DNA of 40,305 nucleotides. Source: Chitinophagaceae bacterium. GTDB lineage: Bacteria > Bacteroidota > Bacteroidia > Chitinophagales > Chitinophagaceae. The notes beneath the pieces were generated by a model. The model was given only the letters and a program-made list of their open reading frames with translations. It ran no database searches and had not been told where the DNA came from. Every line of letters begins with the position of its first letter. The first letter of the stretch is position 1. The position numbers and the translations under genes are program-made. Where the stretch lies: contig JACMKU010000094.1 in the NCBI GenBank assembly GCA_014379965.1, positions 1 to 40,305 on the forward strand, given 5' to 3'. Shown here in pieces: positions 1-9,306 of the stretch.

Positions 1-524
1 ACGAAACCGAATGTTCTTCGGGTCAGATCGATACTATGAGAATATGACCGATTTAGTATCTCCCTGTTTTCATTCTCCAATTTTCCAGCAATTGACTTAA
101 ACTCCTCCACGATCAATAGGCCAGGACTACCCTTTCCAGTTCCCTCCACGTACAGATTGGTATTGATGATCATACCGCCAATCAGGTCTACAAGATGACG
201 ATACTTGTCGCCATTGCCTTTGTCCTGGTTACCCAATGCTATCAAATTGGCCGAATCTGCCTTGAGTTTACCAAAAATGGAGGCATGATACGAAGTCATG
301 TTACTATCGGGATAAAGAGAATAGTTGGCCCGAATGGATTCAAACTCCTGCATATTTATGATGGCGGGACCTAATTTTTGCAAGGCATCACGAGATTGTT
401 CAATCTTCACTTGCTCCGCCTCCTGCGAACGCAGCGTGCGAAAAGTATAGAGAACGATCAACAGTGTCACAAGAATGACTACGGTAAAACTGACTAGAAG
501 ATTTCGGAGAGAGTAAACCATCAT
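1..524 (-). CDS. Membrane-anchored sensor protein, N-terminal part (CHASE3-like), truncated by window edge
   Basis: An open frame reads leftwards from ATG at 524 to the window edge with no stop, giving about 174 residues. It starts MMVYSLRNLLVSFTVVILV, so a basic start is followed by one hydrophobic membrane segment (residues about 8-30). A charged, helix-rich segment follows with no further hydrophobic stretch, and the frame ends at RRTFGF. This is the arrangement of a periplasmic four-helix sensor domain such as CHASE3 in Bacteroidota histidine kinases; a second membrane segment and the kinase would lie outside the window. The histidine-kinase call is inference, since no catalytic domain is visible. 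A methyl-accepting or other sensor is also possible. It is divergent from purK. Confidence 0.55.
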   Translation of the reverse strand, partial: MMVYSLRNLLVSFTVVILVTLLIVLYTFRTLRSQEAEQVKIEQSRDALQKLGPAIINMQEFESIRANYSLYPDSNMTSYHASIFGKLKADSANLIALGNQDKGNGDKYRHLVDLIGGMIINTNLYVEGTGKGSPGLLIVEEFKSIAGKLENENREILNRSYSHSIDLTRRTFGF

Positions 525-656
525 AGGACTCTCAGGTTATGTTTCAAAGTTGGCGATTTTAAGCTGCATTAGTGCATTTTATTTTTAATACTACGTCCGA
601 CTAACACGCACGAATTTTTTGGATAAATCGTGCCCTAATTTAGCACACTCATCTCA

Positions 657-664
657 TATCTTTG
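657..664 (+). promoter_or_regulatory. Bacteroidota -7 promoter box (TATCTTTG) of purK
   Basis: TATCTTTG matches the TAnnTTTG -7 consensus of Bacteroidota housekeeping promoters. Only four bases separate it from the purK ATG, so transcription would begin at or next to the start codon. No convincing -33 TTG is seen at normal spacing; the nearest TTTG (618-621) is too far upstream. Confidence 0.45.
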
Positions 665-668
665 CCGC

Positions 669-1820
669 ATGCACTCTTCTTCCCCAGCCAGGATTGGCAT
701 TCTCGGCGGCGGCCAATTAGGTCGCATGTTGTTACAGGCGGCCGCCAATTACCCTGTAGAAACATTCGTAATGGAAAACGACGAAACCTGTCCTGCCGCG
801 CACCTCTGTCATCATTTCACAAAAGGAGATATCCGCAACTTCGATGATGTATATCGGTTTGGCAAAGGTCTGCATGCACTCACGATTGAAATCGAAAATG
901 TGAACGTAGATGCGTTGGCAAAGCTGGAAGAAGAAGGAGTAAAGATCTTCCCCATGCCATCGGTATTGAAGACTATCAAGAACAAAATTCTTCAAAAACA
1001 ATATTACAAGTCTCACGACATACCGACCGCTGCTTTCACCATTACGGAAGCGATCGGGGATGTAGAAAGACAGAAGGACTTTCTACCGGCAGTTCATAAG
1101 TCCGCCGAAGGTGGTTATGATGGGAAGGGTGTAGTAATGTTGCGGACGGCTGACGATATCGGAAAAGGATTTGATGGCCCTGCCGTGCTTGAGAAACTCG
1201 TCCTCGTGCATAAAGAGATCGCACAAATGGTGGTGATAAACGAAAAGGGCGACACTGCACTCTACCCTCCTGTAGAGATGGTGTTTAATCCTCATCTCAA
1301 CCTCCTCGACTACCAGGTGTGTCCTGCAGACCTTGAGAAGCGAGTCCTTTGGAGGGTTGAAGCGATTGCGCTCGCAGTCGTCCGAAACTTCAAGTCACCT
1401 GGTGTATTTGCCGTTGAAATGCTAATCGATAAGAGCGGCGATGTTTTTGTCAATGAAACGGCACCACGGGTGCATAATAGCGGGCATCACACGATCGAGG
1501 CCCACTACAGTTCTCAATTTGATATGCTGTGGAGAGTAATGCTCGGATTTCCTCTTGGCAATCCTTCCTTCGTACTTCCTTCGATCATGGTTAACCTGAT
1601 AGGTGCCGAAGGACATAGTGGAGATGTTCAGTACGATGGACTAGACGAAGTCTTGAAAATTGAGAATGCATTTGTTCATCTCTATGGGAAAAAACAAACC
1701 AAGCCAGGCAGGAAGATGGGTCACGTGACGATCATCAGCAGGGAAAAGCAGGATCTGACGTATAAGGCGAATTTGATAAAGAATACCTTGAAGGTAGTGA
1801 GCGGGGAAAATAGTGAATAG
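669..1820 (+). CDS. purK: N5-carboxyaminoimidazole ribonucleotide synthase PurK
   Basis: This 383-residue ATP-grasp enzyme makes N5-CAIR from AIR, bicarbonate and ATP in de novo purine synthesis. The N-terminus has the signature GILGGGQLGRM (residues about 10-20). The middle has the glycine-rich AEGGYDGKG loop, and the C-terminal half has FAVEMLIDKSGDVFVNETAPR followed by VHNSGHHTIEA, the metal/ATP-site motifs of PurK. Length is normal for the family. ATG at 669 is the only start that keeps the Rossmann-like N-terminus, and a -7 box ends five bases before it. The partner purE lies 5.9 kb downstream on the same strand, with an opposite-strand efflux operon between. The last codons and the stop (1818-1820) lie inside a 7-bp tandem array. 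Confidence 0.96.
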   Translation: MHSSSPARIGILGGGQLGRMLLQAAANYPVETFVMENDETCPAAHLCHHFTKGDIRNFDDVYRFGKGLHALTIEIENVNVDALAKLEEEGVKIFPMPSVLKTIKNKILQKQYYKSHDIPTAAFTITEAIGDVERQKDFLPAVHKSAEGGYDGKGVVMLRTADDIGKGFDGPAVLEKLVLVHKEIAQMVVINEKGDTALYPPVEMVFNPHLNLLDYQVCPADLEKRVLWRVEAIALAVVRNFKSPGVFAVEMLIDKSGDVFVNETAPRVHNSGHHTIEAHYSSQFDMLWRVMLGFPLGNPSFVLPSIMVNLIGAEGHSGDVQYDGLDEVLKIENAFVHLYGKKQTKPGRKMGHVTIISREKQDLTYKANLIKNTLKVVSGENSE

Positions 1821-1921
1821 TGAATGGTGAATAGTCAATGCCCTCCGAATATTGTTGATCAAAAACAAAATGAATCTTCTGAAATCATTCTCCACTCACT
1901 ACTCACCATTCACTATTCACT
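1812..1921. repeat. Heptamer arrays forming a 19-bp inverted repeat between purK and the TolC-like gene
   Basis: From 1813 the sequence reads as heptamers GTGAATA, GTGAATG, GTGAATA, GTCAATG. From about 1894 the other strand's version appears (CACTCAC, TACTCAC, CATTCAC, TATTCAC). Bases 1812-1830 are the exact reverse complement of 1903-1921, with a 72-base spacer. The left arm contains the purK stop codon and the right arm ends ten bases from the stop of the convergent TolC-like gene. It could act as a bidirectional terminator or mRNA 3'-end stabiliser, although no T-tract follows the stem. Confidence 0.85.
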
Positions 1922-1930
1922 ACTGGCCAT

Positions 1931-3223
1931 TCACCGCAACTGATTGATCAACCTATACAATTCAATTTCGGCCGATTTGGTGGCAAAACTTAGGTTAGTG
2001 AGTGTGAATGAGGCATTCTCGAAGCTTTGCTGTGCCTGCCTTACTTCGACAATTGTTGCCTGTCTCAGTTCAAATCTCAACAAGACAAGATCCAATAGTT
2101 TTTGAGCGAGGATGACATTCTCCTGTTGGGTCGCCAACTGTTGGAGTGTAGATGAGTAGGAAAGATAAGTTCGAACGGCGCCGGCGGTAAAGTTTCGAAT
2201 GAGTATGTCCTTCTGTATTGTAGCATTACGCACATTGATCTCTGCCACCTTTTTCTGCCTCTTGAAGATCGATCCATTGTAAATGGGAATGCCGAGGCTA
2301 ATGCCCGCCACGGGTCCAGAACTCTGATTAAATAATACGTTGCCGGCCGAAGTTTGGTTACGATTGAAGTTGTAACCAGCATTTGCCCTTATACTCGGAT
2401 ATCGTTGGGCACCCACTTCCTTCACGATAAATTCATTTATCCTTACCTGGTCCTCTGCTGCCATCACCTCGGCATTCTTACCAATGTCGCTGAGAATAGT
2501 ACCGAGTGTAATGCTTCGATCTACAATAATAGTGTCACTGATTACAATTAGCGAGTCTGGACGCAGGTTAAGAAGCAGGAGAAGGTCGGTATGCGCCTGG
2601 TCTACAATCAGGAGTTGCGACTGTCTTGTCTGCAGCAGTGCGTTAAGGTCGAGTTGTGATTGAAACAGGTCGGCATTATTAGCCATCCCTACATTCTGCT
2701 GCGCCTTGACGATATCCAGTTGTTTCTGCGCTACACCAATGGACTGGTCGATGGTCTTTATGTAGGTTTGCTGACGGATCACATCATAATAGCCTGTCAT
2801 TACTCCGGCCATCAGGTTCTGTACCTGGGCATTCAGAAACTGCTCGCTCTGAGTCTCCAGTTGGTCGAGTCGATTTTTGGTTGCGATGACGCGCGACCCA
2901 TTATATAATAAGATGCTTCCAGTAACGTTTGCCGATAAATTATTCCCCACAGCAGCCTTGCGTTGTATCACTGTGCCCGTATTCAATTTCTGATTCACAC
3001 TCGTCACCTGCTCATTGTCCACGACGTTGGCTGTCACCACCGGTAAGCCACCGGCGACGCCAATATGATTGTTGATCTTTGCAATTTCCAGGTTGTTTTG
3101 CTGCAACTGGAGATCCAGGCTATTCTTCAATGCGATGTTGATAGCCTCCTGCAGGGTCAGCCGTTGTGAAGAAGCGCTAATGCCAGTAGCCAGCATTATT
3201 AATATGATGAAATAGCGTTTCAT
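1931..3223 (-). CDS. TolC-like outer-membrane efflux channel
   Basis: This 430-residue protein is the outer-membrane channel of an RND efflux system. It begins with a Sec signal peptide (MKRYFIILIMLATGISASSQ) that lacks a lipobox cysteine. After it comes the typical TolC-family opening LTLQEAINIALKNSLDLQL. Two similar halves of long amphipathic helices follow, with Gln/Asn/Leu-rich repeats, and the chain ends in EIELYRLINQL, a normal TolC-family terminus. Its start codon overlaps the stop of the RND pump by four bases (ATGA, 3220-3223), so the two are translationally coupled. It is the last gene of the adaptor-pump-channel operon. The substrate cannot be read from sequence. Confidence 0.93.
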   Translation of the reverse strand: MKRYFIILIMLATGISASSQRLTLQEAINIALKNSLDLQLQQNNLEIAKINNHIGVAGGLPVVTANVVDNEQVTSVNQKLNTGTVIQRKAAVGNNLSANVTGSILLYNGSRVIATKNRLDQLETQSEQFLNAQVQNLMAGVMTGYYDVIRQQTYIKTIDQSIGVAQKQLDIVKAQQNVGMANNADLFQSQLDLNALLQTRQSQLLIVDQAHTDLLLLLNLRPDSLIVISDTIIVDRSITLGTILSDIGKNAEVMAAEDQVRINEFIVKEVGAQRYPSIRANAGYNFNRNQTSAGNVLFNQSSGPVAGISLGIPIYNGSIFKRQKKVAEINVRNATIQKDILIRNFTAGAVRTYLSYSSTLQQLATQQENVILAQKLLDLVLLRFELRQATIVEVRQAQQSFENASFTLTNLSFATKSAEIELYRLINQLR

Positions 3224-6200
3224 TTGTTTTCATTATCGGGTTTAACAGGCGCCGGCGGTACCAGTTGCTCATATTTCTCTTCTTCCTGTACTTTGTGTTT
3301 GCCGGATATGTAAGTGTACACAGCGGGGATCACATAAAGCGTCAACACGAGCGAAAATAGAATTCCGAAAACTACAACTATACCAAGCGGAACTCTACTT
3401 GTGGATGATGCCCCGAGGCTCAAGGCAATAGGCAATGCGCCGAGAGAGGTTGCCAGGCTGGTCATCAGGATCGGACGAAGTCGTTGTGTGGCAGCATCTA
3501 CAACCGCGTCAATCTTTTTCAATCCTTGCTCCCTACGCTTGTTGGCGAACTCCACGATCAATATCCCGTTCTTCGTTACCAGCCCGATCAACATGATCAT
3601 ACCAATTTGTGAGAATATATTTAATGTCATACCAAATACCCAGAGGCTTAGCAGTGCACCCGCAAGAGCCAGTGGCACCGTCAACATAATGGTGAGTGGA
3701 TCGCGAAAACTTTCAAACTGTGCCGAGAGAATCAGGTAGATAAGTACCAATGCCAGCATGAACGCAAACATGATGTTGGACGAACTCTCTGAGTAGTCTC
3801 TCGAAGGCCCCGACAATGCTGTCTGGTAGGTCTCATCAAGCAACCTGCCGGATATTTTTTGCATCGCCTCTATACCATCTCCAATTGTATAACCCTCCGC
3901 CAAAGAAGCAGAGATAGTCGCCGCCTTATATCTATTGTAGTGATACAATGTAGAGGGGTTCGTACTTTCCTGTAGATGCACCACGGCATCGAGTGGTATA
4001 TTTTGACCGACATTGTTACGAACATAAAGATTTTCAATATCGCCTGGCTTGTTCCGATCCTGCCGTTCCACCTGTGCAATGACTGAATATTGAAAACCAT
4101 TTTGAATAAAGTATGCCAGTCTTCCACCACTGAATGCAGCCTGTATGGTGGCTATGACATCCTGCGTAGACAGACCGAGATCCTTAATCTTCATCCTGTC
4201 CACAGTGAGCTGAAGCTCCGGGCGATTGAACTTCAGGTTGACGTCTACGTTTGAGAAGGTCTTATCTTTTCTTGCCTCCTCGAGGAATTTAGGGATGGCG
4301 TCCCTCAACTTATCGAGATTTTGATTTTGAAGGATGAACTGTACCGGCAAGCTTCCACGGGAGCCAAGGCCCACGGAAATTGTTTGTTCCTGTACCGCGA
4401 AAATGCGTGCATCATTGAAGCGGCTTAGTTTGCGTTGTAGGTCGGCGGCAATTTGCGCTTGCGAGCGATCGCGTTCTCCTGGTCCCACTAATCCTAGTCG
4501 CGGCTGGGTACTGTTGGTACTTCCACCACCGCCCCCACCCCCTGGAGTACGAACGAAAACAAAATCGCGTTCGGCCACTGAGTCGTACAGGTAATTGGTA
4601 ATGTTATCAGCGAGGCGTTGCATATAACTATAACTCGTTCCTTCTGGTCCAGTGACCGTGAACCGGACGCTGCTCCGATCTTCCATCGGGGCAAGCTCAC
4701 TCTTCAGGTTAGAAGAGGCTAACCACATGATCAGTCCACAGGCTCCTATAATAATCCAGGCAAACCAACGAACTTTCATGAACGCCTTTAGAGAACTCCG
4801 GTATCCGTTCTCCATTCCCCTGAAGAATGGTTCTGTCTTATTATAGAACCAACCGTGTCCGGCCTTCTTTCGATGCATGATCACATTCAACACAGGTGTG
4901 ATGGTGAGGGAAACGAATGCGGAGACAAGCACCGCTGCGGCAAGAGTCACGCCGAACTCGCGGAATAGCCGCCCCACAAAGCCTTCCAGAAAAATGACGG
5001 GTAGGAAAACTATTGCCAGTGTAACAGAGGTGGATATGACCGCGAAGAAAATTTCCTTGCTCCCGGAAAGGGCGGCCTTATGAATAGGCATCCCTTCTTC
5101 CAGTTTCCTGAAGATGTTCTCTGTCACAACAATCCCATCGTCCACGACCAGTCCCGTCGCCAACACGATAGCGAGCAGCGTAAGAATGTTAATCGAAAAA
5201 CCGGCAAGGTACATAATGAAAAATGTAGCTACGAGTGAAATTGGGATGTCGATGAGCGGACGAATTGCAATCAACCAGTCGCGAAAGAACAAGAAGATTA
5301 CAATCACCACGAGAACGAACGAAATAAAAAGCGTCTCCTTTACCTCAGCGAGTGAATGTCGTATGTTTTGCGTATTGTCGATAAGCACCTTCATCTGGAT
5401 GTCAGACTTGGTATCTTTCTCTATGCGTTCTATTCTCTTATAAAATTCATCGGCGATCTCGATGTTATTGGCACCAGGTTGGGGGATGATCGCAAGACCA
5501 ACAGCATTTACGCCGTTGTACTTCCAACTCTGTTCGAGTTGCTCAGGTGCCAGTTCGATCCGGGTTACATCGCCAAGGCGGACGATTCCTGTACTATCCT
5601 CCCGAATGATGAGATCCCTGAATTGCTGCTCCGAAGTGAGACGACCAAGTACCCGGATAGTGAGGTCCGTATTATTTCCATATATCTTACCTGGAGGTAG
5701 TTCAATATTCTCACTGGAAAGTGCAGTGCGGATGTCGGAGAATGCCACGTTATAAGCGCTCATTTTGTCCGGCTTAAGCCAAATCCGCATGGAATATCGC
5801 TTCTGGCCGAAAATATTAATAGCGCTCACCTGGTTGATAGTCTGTAGCTGCTGTTGCAACACATTTTCCGCATAATCGCTTAGTTCAAGAAGACTTTTGG
5901 TCTGGCTTTGTACAGCGAGTATAAGAATGAAATCGCTGTTGGCATCTGATTTACTAACTACTGGAGGCGCATCGATGTCTTGAGGAAGGCTACGAACCGC
6001 CTGGCTTACCTTGTCCCGCACATCACTCGCCGCTGCCTCGAGATCCACTCCGAGGTTGAATTCAACACTTATCTGGCTGTTTCCGAGTGAACTAGATGAA
6101 GTGATAGTGCGTATGCCCGGAATTCCGTTGATTTGTTTCTCCAATGGCTCGGTGATCTGGCTTTCGATGATGTCGGAATTGGCGCCAGTGTAAGATGTGC

Positions 6201-6342
6201 TCACAGAAATCAGTGGCGGATCGATTGCCGGATAATCTCTAACCGCGAGAAATGTTAACCCCACCACCCCAAATAGGATGATTGCAAGGTTCATTACGGT
6301 CGCGAGTACAGGGCGTTTCAGTGATAATTCAGATATATTCAT
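3220..6342 (-). CDS. RND efflux pump inner-membrane subunit (HAE1/AcrB-like)
   Basis: This 1040-residue protein is a proton-driven RND exporter. It begins MNISELSLKRPVLATVMNL, the usual N-terminal amphipathic helix and first membrane segment. A long periplasmic porter loop follows (about 35-330). The TM4 proton-relay motif GLVVDDGIVVTENI carries the two essential aspartates. A second porter loop and a final block of five to six helices complete the duplicated fold. Full length argues for an intact gene. A run of seven glycines (TPGGGGGGGSTNS, encoded near 4516-4550) sits in the second periplasmic loop and is unusual. The adaptor is 57 bp upstream and the TolC-like channel overlaps downstream. 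The HAE1 family exports hydrophobic or amphiphilic compounds; CzcA-type metal motifs are not evident. Confidence 0.95.
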   Translation of the reverse strand: MNISELSLKRPVLATVMNLAIILFGVVGLTFLAVRDYPAIDPPLISVSTSYTGANSDIIESQITEPLEKQINGIPGIRTITSSSSLGNSQISVEFNLGVDLEAAASDVRDKVSQAVRSLPQDIDAPPVVSKSDANSDFILILAVQSQTKSLLELSDYAENVLQQQLQTINQVSAINIFGQKRYSMRIWLKPDKMSAYNVAFSDIRTALSSENIELPPGKIYGNNTDLTIRVLGRLTSEQQFRDLIIREDSTGIVRLGDVTRIELAPEQLEQSWKYNGVNAVGLAIIPQPGANNIEIADEFYKRIERIEKDTKSDIQMKVLIDNTQNIRHSLAEVKETLFISFVLVVIVIFLFFRDWLIAIRPLIDIPISLVATFFIMYLAGFSINILTLLAIVLATGLVVDDGIVVTENIFRKLEEGMPIHKAALSGSKEIFFAVISTSVTLAIVFLPVIFLEGFVGRLFREFGVTLAAAVLVSAFVSLTITPVLNVIMHRKKAGHGWFYNKTEPFFRGMENGYRSSLKAFMKVRWFAWIIIGACGLIMWLASSNLKSELAPMEDRSSVRFTVTGPEGTSYSYMQRLADNITNYLYDSVAERDFVFVRTPGGGGGGGSTNSTQPRLGLVGPGERDRSQAQIAADLQRKLSRFNDARIFAVQEQTISVGLGSRGSLPVQFILQNQNLDKLRDAIPKFLEEARKDKTFSNVDVNLKFNRPELQLTVDRMKIKDLGLSTQDVIATIQAAFSGGRLAYFIQNGFQYSVIAQVERQDRNKPGDIENLYVRNNVGQNIPLDAVVHLQESTNPSTLYHYNRYKAATISASLAEGYTIGDGIEAMQKISGRLLDETYQTALSGPSRDYSESSSNIMFAFMLALVLIYLILSAQFESFRDPLTIMLTVPLALAGALLSLWVFGMTLNIFSQIGMIMLIGLVTKNGILIVEFANKRREQGLKKIDAVVDAATQRLRPILMTSLATSLGALPIALSLGASSTSRVPLGIVVVFGILFSLVLTLYVIPAVYTYISGKHKVQEEEKYEQLVPPAPVKPDNENK

Positions 6343-6399
6343 TCGTCTTACGGGCTAAATAATAAAAACTGCCGCTTTGGTGTAGATAATAGCTGAGGC

Positions 6400-7476
6400 T
6401 TATTTCGGGTCGCCAAGTTGTTCTAATGTCTTTACGTTTCTAACTTTCAATATAGCATTGGGTCTTGCGAAAAGCACGCCGGTTACGACAACCGTATCAC
6501 CAATATTGATCCCCCTCACTATCTCGACATTGCTGGCTGATCGCAAACCTGTCTCAACAGTTACAAAATTCGCTTTGCCATTCTTTACCAGGATCAATTG
6601 GCTGTTTCGGTCATCGGGGATGATTGTATTTGTCGGCACCATGATTGATTTGCGTGCGGTGTCGCTTCCACTCACATATACTTTTACAAAAGCGCCCGGG
6701 TTTGCGGCGCCCGCATTCAGCAACGCTCTCACTACAACATTCCTCGTTTGGGTATTTGCTTGTGGTTCCAGTGCTATGATTGTAGCCTTTCGACGCAATT
6801 CGCTTGCGGCATCGACGTTTACATCCACCAGGTCACCAACCTTTATTAGCTCACTGTATTGTTCGGGTAGCGTGAAATCGATCTTTGGTTTTCCCAGCTG
6901 CTGGATGCTGGCGATGACCGTCGCTGGTGATACATAAGCTCCTGGACTCACCTTGCGCAAACCAATGGTACCGCTGAAAGGAGCTCTTATGACCGTCTTG
7001 TCGATCAGCGTTTGCGTATATGCAATGTCGGCTCTGAGACTATTGACCTGGTTGACCACCGCATCATAATCCGCCTGGTTGATGCCTTGCACATCGAGCA
7101 ATTTTTTCAAACGTTCCTGCGTAGTCATAGCAAGTTGCATCTGAACCCTGCTCTTTTGTACCTGCGCTGCCAGGTCCGCACTATTGATCCTCGCGAGTAC
7201 CGTGCCTTTACTTACCATTTTCCCTTCCGGCACATTCAGATAGGTTAGCCTGCCGCTTACCTCGGGACGAAGTTCAACGGACTCATTTGCGATTACTGTA
7301 CCATTAGCCTCAATAATGTTAGTAAGCTCCTGCGGTGTGGCAACCATCACATCAACTATCGTTGGCGTTGTCTCCCGGGTGGTGGTCGATGTTTTCTTAC
7401 CCTTGCAGGAAGAAAGGAAGAACAGAGTGAAAAGAATACAAGAAATAAAAGTGAAAAGTATTGATATGCGAAACAT
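6400..7476 (-). CDS. RND efflux periplasmic adaptor lipoprotein (HlyD/AcrA family)
   Basis: The 358-residue product starts MFRISILFTFISCILFTL and has a lipobox ending LSSC, so it should be a lipoprotein in the periplasm. The family order is visible: a first beta strand region (IVDVMVATPQELTN), a biotinyl-lipoyl half (ELRPEVSGRLTYLNVPEGKMVSKGTVLARI), a helical hairpin (about 100-155), the second lipoyl half (IRAPFSGTIGLRKVSPGAYV), then the beta-barrel and membrane-proximal domain. It bridges the pump and the channel encoded downstream. A GTG at 7497 would add seven residues, but it lies at or before the predicted transcription start, so ATG at 7476 is preferred. Confidence 0.93.
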   Translation of the reverse strand: MFRISILFTFISCILFTLFFLSSCKGKKTSTTTRETTPTIVDVMVATPQELTNIIEANGTVIANESVELRPEVSGRLTYLNVPEGKMVSKGTVLARINSADLAAQVQKSRVQMQLAMTTQERLKKLLDVQGINQADYDAVVNQVNSLRADIAYTQTLIDKTVIRAPFSGTIGLRKVSPGAYVSPATVIASIQQLGKPKIDFTLPEQYSELIKVGDLVDVNVDAASELRRKATIIALEPQANTQTRNVVVRALLNAGAANPGAFVKVYVSGSDTARKSIMVPTNTIIPDDRNSQLILVKNGKANFVTVETGLRSASNVEIVRGINIGDTVVVTGVLFARPNAILKVRNVKTLEQLGDPK

Positions 7477-7499
7477 GAATTTTTTTTTGATAAACACGT

Positions 7500-7507
7500 C
7501 AAATATA
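7500..7507 (-). promoter_or_regulatory. -7 promoter box (TATATTTG) of the efflux operon
   Basis: Read on the minus strand this is TATATTTG, a perfect TAnnTTTG box. It lies 23 bases upstream of the adaptor ATG at 7476, giving a short leader of roughly 15-20 bases. It decides against the upstream in-frame GTG. No clear -33 element was found. Confidence 0.6.
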
Positions 7508-7720
7508 GAGGTTTTCGCTCGTTGGTATCCGTCGGTGACCGTTTGAAATAGCCCGGGTTGTAGTAAGACGATGAAATCGAAAGAACCTTGCTTCGCTTTG
7601 TATTTTCGTGATGAACGGTGACGCTCTTTTTATGTGCCTCTGGGGGTGCTGGAAGGAGAACGTTATGTAGAATTTTTTACCCCGTTAAAAACCTGTTTCT
7701 TTGTTTTTAAATCCAGAGTA

Positions 7721-8233
7721 ATGACTCCTCTCGTTGGTATTATCATGGGCAGCGACAGTGATTTGCCCGTCATGAAGGCTGCAGCAGAAATTCTGAAGCA
7801 ATTCGATGTTCCTTTCGAGTTGACCGTGGTGTCTGCCCATCGCACACCGCAACGCATGATGGATTATGCCCAAAACGCGGCAGGGCGAGGCCTAAAGGTC
7901 ATTATAGCCGGAGCTGGCGGAGCCGCCCACTTGCCTGGGATGGTGGCTGCAATAACGCCATTGCCTGTAATTGGAGTTCCTATTAAATCCTCCAATTCCA
8001 TCGATGGATGGGATTCCGTTCTATCGATACTCCAAATGCCAAATGGGGTGCCTGTCGCAACGGTAGCACTCGATGGTGCGAAGAATGCCGGCATACTTGC
8101 CGCTTCAATAATAGGTACCGCGGATCCAATCGTACTGAAGAAACTTTCCGACTATAAGGCATCTATGAATAGCGAAGTGATGGACAAAGTAGCAAAGCTT
8201 AACAAAGATGGCTGGGAGAATAAATTTGACTAG
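7721..8233 (+). CDS. purE: N5-carboxyaminoimidazole ribonucleotide mutase PurE (class I)
   Basis: The 170-residue enzyme moves the carboxylate of N5-CAIR to give CAIR, the step after PurK. The N-terminus has the substrate loop [14 protein letters not shown], followed by [11 protein letters not shown] with the catalytic histidine and by [15 protein letters not shown], all class I PurE signatures. The reading frame extends 29 codons further upstream to a GTG at 7634, but that extension has no PurE homology, so ATG at 7721 is chosen. The class I type fits the presence of PurK. A lipoprotein gene starts seven bases after its stop, so the two may be co-transcribed. Confidence 0.96.
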   Translation: MTPLVGIIMGSDSDLPVMKAAAEILKQFDVPFELTVVSAHRTPQRMMDYAQNAAGRGLKVIIAGAGGAAHLPGMVAAITPLPVIGVPIKSSNSIDGWDSVLSILQMPNGVPVATVALDGAKNAGILAASIIGTADPIVLKKLSDYKASMNSEVMDKVAKLNKDGWENKFD

Positions 8234-8240
8234 GCCACTT

Positions 8241-9167
8241 ATGACCCCATGGTTAGTCACACTCCTGGTGCTTGTATTCGCCTGCAGGCAAAACTCCACG
8301 TCCACGCTGGACCGAATAAAGGTCATTGATAATTTTCCTTCCGGTTCCGCGATCGAATATTACAATGAGCGTTTCTATGTTATCGGCGATGATGCCTCAA
8401 TGATGTTAAGTCTGGATGAAAACTTTGAATTCATCAGCAACGAGCCACTTTATACGACGGGTCCTGGACGCATTCCCAAAAATGTAAAACCAGATCTCGA
8501 GGCGATCACTAGGCTAGATTTGAAGGATACCCCTTATCTCCTTATTCTTGGATCAGGGTCACTCGCGCCATATCGCCAAACCGGCTGGCTACTTAACCCG
8601 AAGAGTCTTGAAAAGAACGAATGGAGACTGGATAGTTTCTATAAAAGGCTGGCGAAGGTAGGAATCGAAGAAGTGAACATCGAAGGTGTTGCAGCATCAA
8701 AGGATGAAATCATACTTGTAAATCGCGGCAATAAGACACATCCCCTGAATCACCTGATATTTACTACAAAAGGTTTCTGGGAGAACCCAACGGCTCCTGT
8801 AAGAACTGTAGTCATTGGAAAGGCCACAGACACTTCCGTATTTAATGGAATTTCCGGATTGGCCTATTCATCGAAGAGCGACGAGTTAATAATGACGGTG
8901 TCAACCGAGAACACTTATACGAGCACGGCCGATGGAACGATTGGAAAAAGTTACCTCTGGATCATGAAGTACCCTTCGGGTAAAAACGACACTTTACTAA
9001 TGCCGGATAAGATTATCGACCTATCCAGGCTCGATTCGAGATTCGAAGGAAACAAGATTGAATCGGTTTGCATCGTGTCTGAAACCGCAACCATGCTTGA
9101 TCTTGCACTTGTTGCTGATAATGATGATGGGAAAAGCAGCCTTTTTCGCCTTCGAGTTAGAAGGTAG
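8241..9167 (+). CDS. Lipoprotein with beta-propeller-like sequence, function unknown (possibly DUF6929 type)
   Basis: The 308-residue protein starts MTPWLVTLLVLVFACRQ, a lipoprotein signal with the lipobox cysteine at about residue 15. The rest is soluble and rich in short beta-strand-like segments such as FYVIGDDASMMLSLDE, YLLILGSGSLAPYRQTGW and ISGLAYSSKSDELIMTVS, which suggests a propeller. It recalls the DUF6929 family by overall pattern, from memory and not verified. An in-frame ATG at 8208 overlaps purE and would hide the signal peptide, so 8241 is preferred. No catalytic motif is evident. Confidence 0.7.
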   Translation: MTPWLVTLLVLVFACRQNSTSTLDRIKVIDNFPSGSAIEYYNERFYVIGDDASMMLSLDENFEFISNEPLYTTGPGRIPKNVKPDLEAITRLDLKDTPYLLILGSGSLAPYRQTGWLLNPKSLEKNEWRLDSFYKRLAKVGIEEVNIEGVAASKDEIILVNRGNKTHPLNHLIFTTKGFWENPTAPVRTVVIGKATDTSVFNGISGLAYSSKSDELIMTVSTENTYTSTADGTIGKSYLWIMKYPSGKNDTLLMPDKIIDLSRLDSRFEGNKIESVCIVSETATMLDLALVADNDDGKSSLFRLRVRR

Positions 9168-9306
9168 TGCCGGAATGGAGATCGAGAAACAGAGCGAAAG
9201 CGAGGCATTTTCCTCTTCGTTGACCATTACAAGTCACACTACGTGTAAAACATCATGCTGAATAGTGGCTTTTTTTCGGTAAATTCAACTGATTAAACAA
9301 CGCAAT

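Noticed and set aside
3401..5755. Several long plus-strand open frames opposite the RND pump gene
   Set aside because: They are shadows of the pump's codon pattern (Ser/Arg/Thr-rich, no motifs).
7601..7608. TATTTTCG as a purE promoter box
   Set aside because: It is off consensus at one base of the TTTG part, has no -33 partner at proper spacing and lies over 100 bases from the start.
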